Below, in pieces: positions 1 to 17,445 of a stretch of DNA of 64,000 nucleotides; the stretch's first letter is position 1, and the number at the start of each line of letters is the position of its first letter. The stretch comes from Climacteris rufus (taxonomy: Eukaryota; Chordata; Aves; Passeriformes; Climacteridae). A program made the translations under genes and the position numbers. The stretch is taken from NCBI GenBank assembly GCA_013398175.1, contig VZRZ01007319.1:744001-808000 (forward strand), in the 5' to 3' direction. The notes beneath the pieces are model-generated. The model was given only the letters and a program-made list of their open reading frames with translations, did no database searches and was not told where the DNA came from.

Positions 1-511
1 GTTATAGATAGGTTTTAATTGTACAGTGGAAAGTGCCATTTATGGTAGTTTTGCCTGTGAAATTAAAATATCTAAAGGTCAAGTATGTAAACAGATTACA
101 ATATAAGAAATCATCAGCAAAAAACCTAAACAAATCCGAGCTAGACTTTGTAAGTTTGCCCAACTACAATGGCCTCAGACCTAATTTTGTTCATAGGAAA
201 TCAAGACATGCAGTTCTATCAACTGTTTATTTTCTTATCTGTCTCAAAAGCTTCTCAGTGGTTTCCTCACTAAGTTATTCCAGTAAAGAGAAAGAAAACT
301 TTAATAAAAGTGAGAAGAGGCTTATGTTCTCCAACAAATATATGGGCTTGACACTATCAGATTTGTAAGTGTATCTGTATCACTTGCCAGTGTCATATCC
401 CAATTCTTTAAAATACCAGAATGTCTTCCAATGGATATAGTAGAAACCTCCCACTTAGTATATTCCATTTCACAGTCACATTAACATTGAAATTACAAAC
501 AGTTCTGTTAC
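1..511 (-). other. Start of PAK1IP1 intron 9, cut by the window edge
   Basis: Non-coding by inspection. I looked on the minus strand for the lysine/arginine-rich C-terminal exon of PAK1IP1 and did not see it, so the last exon and 3' UTR lie outside the window. No repeat family was recognised. Confidence 0.6.
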
Positions 512-638
512 CTTGAGATGATGTTGCAGCTTTATCAGAGTTTTCTTTCATTTCTGAAGTTTGGTCAAGCCATACTGCAAGACATGTCAGCCTAGCTTTG
601 GTATTGACTTCACACAGTAAAGATGGCACATCTTTAAT
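512..638 (-). CDS. PAK1IP1: PAK1IP1 coding exon 9
   Basis: Reads [20 protein letters not shown] and then [16 protein letters not shown], matching the stretch just after the last propeller blade. The acceptor is TTCAG before 638 and the donor is GTAACA after 512. It ends in phase 1, so at least one more coding exon is needed further left. Confidence 0.93.
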
Positions 639-3600
639 CTGAAGAAAACATTATAAAAAAGATTATTTAAACCTTATTGTATTTCTGTTTAAATTTACTG
701 AAGTGTTTGAAGTGAGAAAACATCTTACTGCCTGCCTTCCACTTCATTGTTAGGCAATTGTATCACTCAGCTCTGGGAATACTTGAGCAAATATCCCATT
801 ACAGACATCAGGGGATAAAGTGTCACAAACACTTGTGCAGTGTTGTCAGCATCAACCCACGGGAAACTACTGCATTAGGATATTCTGCCTCACAGAGCTG
901 GACAGAGCAGCCCACACAGTTAAACAAAACCTTGCCTGCACAGAAAGGCAATCACATATTTGGTCTAAATAAATACAATGTTACACAGAAAGGTACTGAG
1001 TTCCCTGAGTACTATATCAATTCTTTACAATGGGAAGAGAAATTTGAGGTGAAGGGGAAAGAAGGATTTCACTCCTGCACTTGCAAGTATAAAAGTAATC
1101 AGAATGGGTGAAATGAAAACCAGGCAAATTCAGATATGAAGTGTACAAATGTTAAGAAATAATTATTGTGAAATATAGTAGATGCTTTATTACTAGGGAC
1201 TGAATTTTAAAAAGCTATTCCTGATTTTAAGAGCAAAAAACAAACAAGGGAAACTTTGAAGATGAGAACATGATTCCTTGTTGAACTGTGCTACTCAAAA
1301 CTGTTCGAAAATACAGGAAATACAAGTACCCAGTACATTAATGTATTCGAATTTTTTCCAAAGGGTAAGTTACTCCCCCAACATGAACAACCACCTTACC
1401 CTGCTCAAAGCATAGACTTTGTTTTTAAAACAGTAGCAACAATCACCAGTGTTACAAAAATTCACAGCAGTTCTCAGAACATACCTAACTAATCAGACAG
1501 TCACAGGCCTGGCCAGGTTGGTCTGACTGGAAGCATGACTTTACATAAAGTGGAGATGAGATCTCATAATATCATCAGATTTTATAGTTTGTTTAAAAAA
1601 AAAGTACATAGATAAAAAAATATACAAGTGCATAAATATATGTGCACAGACATACACATCTCTAGTGAATATAACATGGAAGAAGATCAAAATATCCATA
1701 TTTCAAATAAAATTTCCTCATTGATTTAAAATTAACTCTTAAAACAGAACTGTTTGCAATTTTGGTTCTCTGATACTTTTCTTAAATGTAACAAGCAGTT
1801 TAATACACCAACCTTATCAAGATCCAGATTCCACATTTTAATGTAACCATCACTGGATGCAGTAACAATAACATGCTGTCCTTCTCTTTCAAAACTATAA
1901 ATATCTTTTATTCTGTGAAAAGTAATACATTTTTATTTTATAGCATAGCAGTTCAGAACAGTAAGTTGACAGAAATTAAAGATGAATGGGCAACAGTCAA
2001 AAAAATCAGTTTGAACCCCCAAGTGACAGGTAGGAACTCGGAACAGGGATCTGCTTGGAGTGCTGTCATTCGTATTAGGAACATTGCCTTTGCTAGGCTT
2101 ATTAGGATTTAATTCAGAACACTCTAATATTTTAAAGCATACACTATTAGGCACACCAATGACATTACTGCTAATGCTTTTGTGTTTTGATGAACTCAAA
2201 GCAACATTTGGACAAGTATTTGGTATTCAAACAGAGAATATGCGATTACACTCCCATTGTTTGAACTGTATAAAACTGGTTTGGTTTTTTTAAGCATTCT
2301 AAACAATCAGATTCAGGAAAGACTGGTTAAAAACACACACACAAACATACACACTCACTCACAAATTAAGAACAGTAATATTCTTAGTTCTATACCCTGT
2401 TGTTTTTGTAACATGCATGGACAGCACAGCACCTGTGCTTATACTAAAAGCAAACAAGTCTGTCCCTAATTTGGAATTAGCACATAAGTAAAATATGCTG
2501 AACATTAGAAGCCATTGCACTTTACTGAGGACTCAGCATTGCCATAAATATTTAAACAGTAAACAAATATAGAATACCTGTTTTCATGAGCTTTAAATTC
2601 ACACAGGCATTTTTGAGAGTCACAGCTGTAGAACCTAATCATTTCATCATCTCCAGCTATGGCAAGGACAGAATCCTTGGAATGGGAAAAAAGAAATGCA
2701 AGGGTGGTTAATTTCATGTGTTTCAAACCAGTTAATTTCCCAGCAGCTTTCTTTTCTGTACTTACTGTAATAAATCTAAGTGAAGAAATTCTCTTCTCTG
2801 TTGTGATGGTGCCAGTGATTGAAGCTGTGTCAAGTCTGTAGATATCCACTTTATTTGTTATCACGGTCACATACCTCTCTCCATCAGGGGACCATTTAAT
2901 TATGTGTGCATCTGTACACATTGAAACACATAGACACAGGTTTTTTGCACTCCATATTGCATGAGAATCTAAAAGTAAGAATCTTATGAAGCTGCTAGAC
3001 ACTGTTTTCTACCTAGACCCGAGAAAATATTCAGTAAAAAATCAAATAAACCAGAATAAACAAATAAAACCACGCTCTTAAATGTTAATTTCTGATTATC
3101 AGAGTTGTATAAAGAGAAGAAAAAACCAAACCAAATTTATTTAAATGTCCTGACCTCAAATTTCAAGGCAAAATGGATTTACTTTAGTGATACTATGTTC
3201 TCCTTCTGGTAAATGATTATTACCAAGGACAGAAGCTTAAATATGCTTGCCTGCATGTGCAAAAAAGACATTATGAAAGTTATTTGCAATTAACTGACTC
3301 GATTAATGCAGCCAGCTTTTCTTTACATGAAAAATAAAACAATCTAATTCCACTTGAGTCGTGGATTTAGACTGATAAACTCACTTTGCTTCAGGTTTTT
3401 GATGAAGGCTGATCGTCCTTCAACAAGATTCCAAGTCCTGAAACACAACAACAGGTCATGTGCATTCTGGTTAAAAACAGCACAGCAAAACTGAAGTCTG
3501 ATCTGCTGACATGAGGCACCCAAAGGAAGCTTTTAAGCATCTCTATGCATTTTTCTGCCTTCTTAATGCAAGAGAAAATGATTACATCATATATTGCTTG

Positions 3601-6600
3601 CACATTATAATGTTGAACTTGTGTTATTCATTTTCTAAACCACCTTTTGCAATACAGAGCCCAAAAGCCCAATTTGTGCTGTTAAAATAGCATTTTATAA
3701 CTTTGAAAGAGGTATCTACAGCAACAGGGAAACACTCCAAGTGAAAAATCATACTAAACAAAACCTGGCACTTTTCAGGAGTTTAAGCAAATTGCATTCC
3801 AAAATGCAAACATATTTATACATCTACAAGTTTCTTGTAAAGAGTTAGAGTTCACAAGAAGAAGGTGTGAACAGCAGGAACTATTCTTAAGAGAGTAAAA
3901 TATTGCTGGCACTTAGAACTTCAAAAGACAAACCAATGGATCTTTGAACCATGTGATACCAAATGTGTTTTATCAGTGCTGGACGGCCTAGTCCCACCAT
4001 GGAATTAATGTTTATAACACCTTATCAAGAGTTACTGAATTGTAATTCTCAGCATTCCTTCATCAGTTTTGACTCACCTTAATGTTTTATCTGTTCCCAC
4101 TGACAGAGCTAATTTCCCAGAAGGATGAATAGAAAGAGATGTCACTTGCCCCCTGATAAAAACAAAACATTAGTCACATATATTATTTACGAGGAAAATA
4201 GACATGAAAATGTACAAGAATATGAAGATTTAGGAAACTCACTTATGTGCCTTAATGGATTTCAGACATTCCCATCTCTTTGTGTTCCAGATACAAATGA
4301 GTCCATCTTCAGCCCCACTCAGTAGATGTGCAGAACCATAGAACTCCAAACAAGTTATTGTGCCTAGAAATACAAACCAGAGCTATTAACAATGTTAGAC
4401 ACACTGAACAGTTATGGTATAAATGCTCAGAGAATGTACATCTTAACAGAAAAGCTTCTTCCATCAAGACATGCCAGCTACTATCCTACCCTTGGCAAAA
4501 TCTAAATTATTTCCTAAGTATTTGTTCTAAAAAACCCTCAAACTTTGTTATATTCAATCCCTGATGTGCTCTATCAGTCACCCTTTACCCATACATGTTT
4601 GAACTCCGTGTGGTCTGTTCTCTGACACAGCAGGACTCAAACACTGGCACAGATAACACAAAGCTTCTATCAGTGATAGGAATGCTCCCACGTCAAAGCC
4701 CTGCTCCTGGCACACAGCTCAATTTCCTGCACACGCTGCTTCCCTGTGAGCACCACATTTATCATACATGAGTTAAATGCAAGTAAATGCTCAGTCTAGC
4801 TCCAGGGTATTTTTTTGGGTTAATCAAGACTGAGTTACAAATGACCCAAACAGATTTATTTGAACAGCCATTACCTGATGACTGTACCAATGATATAGAC
4901 GAAGGGTGTACCCTCAGCAAGTCTGCAGCTGAGACCAAGCTGTGTGAGTGGTGAGGGATGGGATGCCATCCAGAAGGGCTTGGACAAGTTCAGGTAGTGG
5001 GTCCATGGGAAACCCATGAAGTTCCACAAAGCTCAGTGCAAGCTGGCATCAGTACAGGCTGGGGGATGAACAGATCAAGGGCAGCTCTGCCAAGAGGGAC
5101 TTAGGGTTGCTGGTGGACAAGAGGCTGGACATGACCCAGCAACATGTGCTTCCAGCCCAGAAAGCCAATTGTGTCCTGGGGTTCATCAATGGCAGTGTGG
5201 GCAGCAGTGCAAGGGAGGGGATTCTGCCCCTCTGCTCTCCTGAGACCCCACCTGGAGTGCTGCATCCAGCTCCAACAGGTTCTCAGCATAAGAAGGATGC
5301 ATACTTGTTGAAGCAAGTCCAGAGAAGGGCCATGAAGATGACTAGAGAGTTGAAACATCTCTCCTGTGAGGAAAGGCTGAAGGAATTGGGATTGTTCAGC
5401 TGGAAGAAGGGAAGGCTGCAGCCTTACTGTGGCCTTCCAGTACTTGAAGGGGGCTTATAAGAAAGATAAGGAAAAAAATTTTATCAGGGCCTGTTGTGAG
5501 AGGACAAGGGGGAATGGTTTTAGACTGAAGAGGGTCAATTAAGATTAGATGTAGGGAAGATGTAGATGTTTTTACAATGAGAGCAGTAATACACTGGAAG
5601 AGTTGCTCAGAGAGGTGGTTGGTACTCCATTTCTGAAAACATTCAAGGCCAAGTTGGATGGGGCTCTGAGTAACCTGATCTGGTTGAAGATGTCCCTGCT
5701 CACTGCAGTGGGGTTGGACTAGATGACCTTTAAAAGGTCCCTCCAACCCAAACTACTCTATGACTCTATGATGTACTTTGCAGTTGTCATTCAGGCAGCA
5801 CAGAGAGTAGGAAATGTACCACAGGAACTCATCTGGCAGCAGCAGCCTGCTCCCACACACAAACTCTGTCTTCTGGGTGGCTCATGAAAACGTGTGACAG
5901 GACAAGGACACTGGGCAAGATGGTAGCTGGGAGTAGGCATGGTGTAAATAAACATCCTGATAGAAGAAAAATGGCACGTGAGCCATTTGGGGGTCATAAC
6001 TTCCTAAAGAGTTAAAACTACAATAATTAAAAGCAGCAGCTATATTTGTGGGCTAATACCAAAATAATTTTTTTTTATTTTTATGCTCAAAAGCTTACCT
6101 TGTTTGTACCATCACACCATCATGGTTGCAATGTCAACAATACTACAGTCTTATTAAAAAGAAAATCAGTTTTCTTCTTCTGGCAAGGGCCAGTTTTTCA
6201 GCTACAATTTATTGTCATTAATGCTTTTTATAAAGAAATGCTCCCTTACCATTGTGTTGTAGCAGTGCCCCATGTTCTATCTTCTTTTTCATGTCATAGA
6301 TTTGGATTGTCTCATCTCTGCTCCCAGTGACCACATATCTGTTATTCACTGCTACTGCTGACAACGAGGCAGAGTGGGCATGATGTGTAAAATCAGGGAC
6401 GACTGTCCAGGACTGCAAATGAAATGCAAAACAAACAGGTCTTTCTCAAGCTTACCATGGTAAGCTTCCACTTCATCACGCTGTAATTTTACTTTTTAAA
6501 AGCAAAACCTGAAAAAGTATACGTGTAAAAATCAGAATTACAGAATCAATCAGGTTGAAAAAGACCTCTGAGATCATCGTGTCCAACTATGAGTGAACAC

Positions 6601-7832
6601 CACCTTGTCAACTAGACCATGGCACCGAGTGCCACATCCAGTCTTTCCTTAAATACCTCCAGGCACGGTGACTCCACCACCTCCCTTGGCAGCCCATTCC
6701 AATCCCAATCGCCCTTTTTGTGAAGAAATTTTTCCTAATGTCCAGCCCAAACTTCCCCTGGCACAGTGTGAGGCCACGGTCTCTTGTGCTGTTGCTGGTT
6801 GCCTGGGAGAAGAGACCGACCCCCACCTTGGCTACAGCCTCCTTTCAGGCAGCTGTAGAGGGCAATAAGGTCACCCCTGAGCCTCCTCTCCTCCAGGCTG
6901 AACACCCTAGCTCCTTCAGTCACTCCTCATAGGACTTGTGCTCCAGACCCTTCCCCAGCTCCACTGCCCTTCTCTGGACACGCTCCAGCACCTCAATGTC
7001 TTTCCTGAATTGAGGCGCCCAGAACTGAACCCAGGACACAAGGTGTGTCCCTCACCAGTGTCGAGTACAGGCAGAGGAATTATACTTAGCTATAAGCATA
7101 ATGGGACCTTATTGAGTTAATGTGCTGTTAGGAGATTAGTCCAAAGGATTTAAGCGTGCAAACCGCCCCTTGTAATCAGTGCTGTGTTTAGACGAAGACG
7201 TCTGTGAAGTGTCTGCACAGAGATAAATCTCGCGGGCAAGGAAGGCGATTCTCTCGTTTTCCATCAGGCTGGAGACACGCCTTCCAGCCGGCACCAGCCC
7301 CCAGACCACGTCTCGTCCATCCCCGCGCAGCTCTCCATCCTCAGCTCCGCGTAGGAGAAGCGGCCTCGCAGCACGGCCCCGCGCACCCACGTGGCTTCCC
7401 GGAGGCTCCGCGGCTCCCGGGCGCCCTTCGGGACAGCGAGGAGGCCGAGCCGGGCGGGAGAGGCTGCCGAGAGGCCGCCCCGCCCCCGCAGAGCGCTTTA
7501 AGAGCCTCGGCGGCGCCCGGAGCCGCAGCTGCGGACGGGAGAGACGGTGAGTGCCGGGGCGCGCTTCCAGAGGGGCGGGAGGGGTACCTGCCCCCACACT
7601 TCCCGGGAGGTGTTCAAGGCCAGGCTGGATGGGGCTCTGAACAACCTGGTCGCATGGAAGAGATCCCTGCCCATGGCAGGGTGGTTGGAATTAGATGGTC
7701 TCCAAGGTCCCTTCCAACCCAAACCGTTCTGTGATTCTGTGCTTTCCTCCTCCCCCATTTCCCCCCCCGCCCCCTTCCCGTTACCTGGCCGGGCCGCGTG
7801 GCGAACCCCAGCAGCACCTGCTCGTAGCACCC
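512..7832 (-). CDS. PAK1IP1: PAK1-interacting protein 1 (WD40 protein), 9 coding exons, both ends missing
   Basis: A WD40 beta-propeller protein of the nucleolus. The family (yeast Mak11-like) acts in 60S ribosomal subunit maturation and was named for binding and inhibiting PAK1. Nine minus-strand exons join in phase: 7785-7832, 6250-6412, 4243-4363, 4078-4152, 3385-3437, 2766-2911, 2578-2675, 1813-1912 and 512-638, giving about 310 codons; from memory the human protein has about 390. Diagnostic stretches recalled from human PAK1IP1 are [55 protein letters not shown] and FKAHENR. WD-type endings are seen as ICIW, TWNL and KMWN. The start codon and first residues fall in the gap at 7833-7988. 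The lysine-rich C-terminal exon is not visible and must lie left of position 1. The gene is head to head with the TRNAU1AP-like gene. Confidence 0.96.
639..1812 (-). other. PAK1IP1 intron 8, nothing else seen
   Basis: AT-rich intron between exons 8 and 9. It contains a short alternating purine/pyrimidine tract near 1615-1665 but no recognisable gene, RNA or transposon. Confidence 0.6.
1813..1912 (-). CDS. PAK1IP1: PAK1IP1 coding exon 8
   Basis: Reads [20 protein letters not shown] and then [13 protein letters not shown], a complete WD-type blade ending in MWNL. The first base completes an arginine codon split across the intron. The donor GTTGGT is weaker than the other donors of the gene. 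Confidence 0.94.
2578..2675 (-). CDS. PAK1IP1: PAK1IP1 coding exon 7
   Basis: Reads [20 protein letters not shown] then [13 protein letters not shown], very close to the human protein. The acceptor is CCAAG and the donor GTATTC. It starts in phase 0 and ends two bases into an arginine codon. Confidence 0.95.
2766..2911 (-). CDS. PAK1IP1: PAK1IP1 coding exon 6
   Basis: Begins at [15 protein letters not shown] and runs through [17 protein letters not shown] to RISSLRFIT. The open frame extends upstream of the acceptor (TGTACAG before 2911), but only the part after the acceptor matches the family, so that extension is intronic. Confidence 0.93.
3385..3437 (-). CDS. PAK1IP1: PAK1IP1 coding exon 5
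   Basis: A 53-nt exon reading [17 protein letters not shown], flanked by TTTCAG and GTGAGT. It begins with the last base of an arginine codon and ends with the first base of an asparagine codon, so phases match both neighbours. Confidence 0.94.
4078..4152 (-). CDS. PAK1IP1: PAK1IP1 coding exon 4
   Basis: A 75-nt exon reading [20 protein letters not shown] then DKTLR, the core of one WD40 blade. The acceptor is ATCAG and the donor GTGAGT. Confidence 0.95.
4243..4363 (-). CDS. PAK1IP1: PAK1IP1 coding exon 3
   Basis: Reads [20 protein letters not shown] then [20 protein letters not shown], one WD40 blade with the terminal ICIW. The acceptor is TCTAG and the donor GTGAGT. Confidence 0.96.
4862..5770 (+). 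mobile_element. CR1 LINE fragment (3' part), in PAK1IP1 intron 2
   Basis: A degraded 5'-truncated CR1 non-LTR retrotransposon on the plus strand, antisense to the host gene. It is recognised from the CR1 3'-region wording: a stretch encoding the lagging '[12 protein letters not shown]' segment, 'TTGGACTAGATGACCTTTAAAAGGTCCCTCCAACCC' as a bipartite end signal (quoted in part: GGTCCCTCCAACCC), and a terminal CTCTATGACTCTATGA repeat. Reading frames are broken. The 5' boundary is approximate. Confidence 0.88.
6250..6412 (-). CDS. PAK1IP1: PAK1IP1 coding exon 2
   Basis: Reads [20 protein letters not shown] then [20 protein letters not shown] and [14 protein letters not shown], the first full propeller blade. 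The acceptor is TTGCAG and the donor GTAAGG. An ATG two codons upstream of the acceptor is inside the intron and is not taken as a start, because exon 1 is found at 7785-7832. Confidence 0.96.
6537..7080 (-). mobile_element. CR1 LINE fragment, minus orientation, PAK1IP1 intron 1
   Basis: A CR1 3' fragment lying in the same orientation as PAK1IP1. Its 3' end is at the low-coordinate side (ACAGAATCAATCAGGTTGAAAAAG), followed inward by the usual CR1 untranslated region and C-terminal coding remnants. Boundaries are approximate and the reading frame is broken. Confidence 0.88.
7598..7742 (+). mobile_element. CR1 3'-end fragment next to PAK1IP1 exon 1
   Basis: A short CR1 tail recognised by GTTCAAGGCCAGGCTGGATG, the GGTTGGAATTAGATGGTCTC-type end signal and the terminal GTTCTGTGATTCTGTG. 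It is on the plus strand, inside the CpG island and about 40 bp from the donor of PAK1IP1 exon 1. Confidence 0.9.
7785..7832 (-). CDS. PAK1IP1: PAK1IP1 coding exon 1 (partial, enters gap)
   Basis: Reads [16 protein letters not shown] before the donor GTAACG, matching the start of the human protein (ELVAGCYEQVLFGF from memory). The initiator methionine and two or three further residues must lie in the adjacent gap. Phase 0 at the donor joins exon 2. Confidence 0.9.
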
Positions 7833-7988
7833 NNNNNNNNNNNNNNNNNNNNNNNNNNNNNNNNNNNNNNNNNNNNNNNNNNNNNNNNNNNNNNNNNNNN
7901 NNNNNNNNNNNNNNNNNNNNNNNNNNNNNNNNNNNNNNNNNNNNNNNNNNNNNNNNNNNNNNNNNNNNNNNNNNNNNNNNNNNNNNNN
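7833..7988. other. Assembly gap (156 N) in shared promoter
   Basis: A run of N hides the PAK1IP1 start codon and the probable first exon of the TRNAU1AP-like gene. The position in very GC-rich DNA suggests sequencing dropout. Confidence 0.99.
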
Positions 7989-8884
7989 GAGCGGAAGCGG
8001 CGCTGGCGGTGATGGCGGCGGGGAGGACGAGAGGCGTTAGTGCCGGGATCGCGAGGGAGGGGGGGAATGGTGACCGGGATCGGGGGCTGCTGGCGGGGAA
8101 AGGGGGCGCAAACTGATCTGTCGGGAGCGAGGCGGGGTGGGATTGGGTGGGGAGTTCGGCCCTTTCCCTTCCGCCGCGGCCGCAGGGCCCCCGCTTCCCT
8201 CAGGGCGCACTGGGCGGGGAGGCCCCGGCGGCGCTTGGGCCGCGGCATCAGAGGAGCAGCCCCTCCCCAGCCCCGGGCCCCGCTGTTTTTCACGGTTATT
8301 TCACCGCGTTGTTTTTTAGTTTGTGTCAATCTCTTATCGCCCAATAAGCGGGGAGCGCGGCCCCGGCGCCAGTGTGGCCGCTTGCGGAGGGCCGCGGCCT
8401 GGCGGGGCGCACTTGTGGTCGGGCTCTTCCGTCGTGCCGAGTGGCTCAGTTAGAGAAATGCGTCACGGCTCGGGCCTGGGCTCGGCCGGGGTCACCGCGC
8501 CGGCCCCAGGAGCTCCGGGAGGTTTCTCCATCCCGGTGCCCTGACCCAGCGCCTCGTGTGAGCAAAATTAGTGCCGAAGGAAGGAGGGTGTTGCCCGCTG
8601 CCGGGGTGAGCGGTGTTTGCGCGGGCTGTTCTGGCCGTGAATGGCTTCGCCCGCTTTTTAGCCCGTGCAAACGTAATAATGCATGAAACGGGGAATAAAA
8701 TAAAAAGCTGCCATGATGTGTGTGTAATCCAGTTACGGATGTGTTTAAATTCAAGAGGCTGAAGATGCCCCCCACTGCTTAAATAAAAGCTAGCTGTGAC
8801 TGTGTAGTTACAGTTAAGGCAAATGTGAAAACATATATTAATACATGCTGGTTTAACTGCTTTTAAAATGGTTTTGTTTTCTAG

Positions 8885-9052
8885 TGAAAAGGTCAACATC
8901 AGAGAGGGCGGAGTGCAAAAAAGAGTTTTGCATACGAGTCTGTGATAAGTGATCCAGACGCAGTTGCATCACTTGCCTGCTGCTGGTCTCCTCCTACAGG
9001 ACCGCTTTGTCGTGCGTGCCACCTCCCATTAGGTCTGCACGAGTGAAAAGTG
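8885..9052 (+). other. Candidate 5' UTR exon of the TRNAU1AP-like gene
   Basis: A 168-nt segment is bounded by a good acceptor (TTTTGTTTTCTAG) and a good donor (GTAAGT). All frames are short, so it would be non-coding. It lies between the CpG island and the exon with the start codon. A second acceptor-like CTACAG near 9000 could shorten it. It is inferred from splice signals only. Confidence 0.45.
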
Positions 9053-10474
9053 GTAAGTTTAAAAACAGTCACTGTGCAGCTGTGAATTCAGAAATTACTA
9101 TAGCAGTGTTTAGAATGTGAGGCAGTTTATGGTTCCTTTTATTAAAAATTAGTGTTTGAGTTAGAGGAACATTGTTATGTGGATATTTACATTAATAATT
9201 ACCGCTTCTATCAGGAAAAAGTTGCTGCTGGTAACTCCCTATAATGAGCACAATTGCTTTTAGTAAGCACATGCTCAGTTTAGCATATGCTGACCTTACT
9301 AATATATGCTTGCATTTTAAGGGCTTGTTTTTGTTTGTGCTTGAGTATTTTCTTGGGTTTAGGATGGGTTCAGTTCATAGCTGTTGTGGATAGCACCATG
9401 CATGGATGCTCTGATTATGGTTTATGGCTACCCTGTGTCAAGTTAACCTAACCCATTTTCAGAAGTAGTGCTCTGAACTGCTCCCCTCTCAGGCAAGCCT
9501 TTAAGGCATTGGGGATGCTCTGTGTTAATTCCATTTTGTAAGGTGAATTTGACCAGCTGGGATGTAAAACATTATATGCATTCTTGTATCAGATGGGAAT
9601 CAGAACTTCAGCAGTCAAGTATCTGCATAGAAGGAGTAACACCAGATAAAAAGAATTAGTGAATGAACAGGATTGCATGTGAAAGTAAATGCAGAATATT
9701 TTGCAAGTGAAACTGGTTTTAGTGCTGATTTATATTTGTTGGATGGCTAGGGAAAAACACCTAAAGAAGGGATATTGGAATCAACAGAGATATGTTCCTC
9801 TTCAGTGAAGTGTATCCACTGGCTTAGTGATGGCAGTAAAAGGTCATTTGGTATTGCTAACTTGATGGTAATGAGTGAAATGTGTATGTGGAAAAGGAAA
9901 AAGACGGAGAAGAGAAAAGGTGCAGTGAAAGATCATATTTGCCTGTACTGTGCCTTCATTCTGCTTTTATTTCTCCTATTCTTTAGCACATAGAAAGTAC
10001 CACTGCTTGTTTTTGGCTGCACAGTTTGTGGTACAAGTAAATTGACTTAAATTTGGCTAAAAGGGGGAGAAACCTGGGGCATTGTACAAAACATGATAAA
10101 GATTGTATCTTTGTTGCCTTATTTTTAACTATTTCAGAATCTTCTGAATTAGTGGGTTATTATATGTAGGTATTTCAGAGTTAAAGCTAAGGTATAGGTG
10201 GCTTAAACGGTCCCTAGAATTTTTTAGTGCCTTGGACAGTGGGAAAACTTTGTGGTCTGTTACAGTTTAGGACAGTGAAGATGAGATAATCATAACCCTA
10301 TTTGCCATACATCACTTTTATCTCCATTGTTCCAGCAGTGACAAATCAGAACTTAAATTTTTTCGGTTCTGAATTAATAACATTAAATCATACGGTGGGG
10401 TGAACATATTTGGAAGGAATTAATCTTGAGGATAAAATTTTTCATTTCCTTTTTCTCCCCTGCTTTTTTCTCAG
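9053..10474 (+). other. Intron between candidate UTR exon and start exon of TRNAU1AP-like gene
   Basis: AT-rich, with no recognised repeat. I looked here for a coding RRM1 exon (the family motif LWMGDLEPYMDE from memory) and did not see one. Confidence 0.5.
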
Positions 10475-10543
10475 CTGAAGGAGTGCAATAAGGTGAACCT
10501 GTGCAGCCATACTGTTGGAGGAAGACAGAAGACTGTTTGAACC

Positions 10544-10555
<12 letters not shown>
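10475..10555 (+). CDS. TRNAU1AP-like exon with start codon (coding 10544-10555)
   Basis: The acceptor TTCTCAG precedes 10475 and the donor GTAAGA follows 10555. Only MASQ is coded here. The start context is GAACCATGG, a good Kozak match with C at -1 and G at +4, and TGA at 10538-10540 closes the frame upstream. Confidence 0.8.
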
Positions 10556-17180
<6,625 letters not shown>

Positions 17181-17415
17181 GTGTCTTATATAGCATGACC
17201 GTTATGACCAAGGTGCTAAAATTACATTTCTTCTACATTACCCTAGATCATAAGTTTTAAAGCACAATGATAGGTTGGGGTTTTTTTGCTATGCTTTTGG
17301 CAGTTTCTGTAATCTTTTGTTTTGTTTTGTTCATCACTTGGAGCATCTTGAAATCATGTAAATATTCTAGAAATGTAAAGAGTCAATGGGGTCTAAAGAT
17401 AGACTTGCCTGTGTA

Positions 17416-17421
17416 AATAAA
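17416..17421 (+). other. Poly(A) signal AATAAA of TRNAU1AP-like gene
   Basis: The first AATAAA after the stop codon, about 235 bases downstream. Cleavage would fall near 17,435-17,445. Further AATAAA-type motifs near 18,165 and 20,640 could serve longer 3' UTRs. Confidence 0.7.
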
Positions 17422-17445
17422 ATTTTGTTTCTGCAAACTGGCCAG

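Larger units (their letters stand above)
7204..8660. promoter_or_regulatory. CpG-island, probable bidirectional promoter of PAK1IP1 and the TRNAU1AP-like gene
   Basis: This stretch is strongly GC-rich with frequent CG dinucleotides, unlike the AT-rich flanks. PAK1IP1 exon 1 reads leftward from inside it and the TRNAU1AP-like gene reads rightward from just beyond it. No TATA box placed relative to a start is evident. Divergent transcription from a shared CpG island is inferred. The core, including the PAK1IP1 start codon, is hidden in an unsequenced gap. Confidence 0.75.

Noticed and set aside
2912..3002. Extension of PAK1IP1 exon 6 upstream to the ATG at 3,002
   Set aside because: The open frame continues past a good acceptor, but the extra residues do not belong to PAK1IP1, and exon 5 joins precisely at 2,911.
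7136..8686. Overlapping long open frames in the PAK1IP1/TRNAU1AP-like CpG island
   Set aside because: GC-rich shadows with low-complexity Pro/Arg/Gly/Ala composition; several cross the gap. Only 7,785-7,832 on the minus strand matches a known protein.
10538..10540. TGA just upstream of the start codon as a possible selenocysteine codon extending the SECp43-like protein
   Set aside because: Tempting given the gene's role, but the upstream exon sequence matches nothing, and no SECIS-like structure was identified. A normal 5' UTR stop is simpler.
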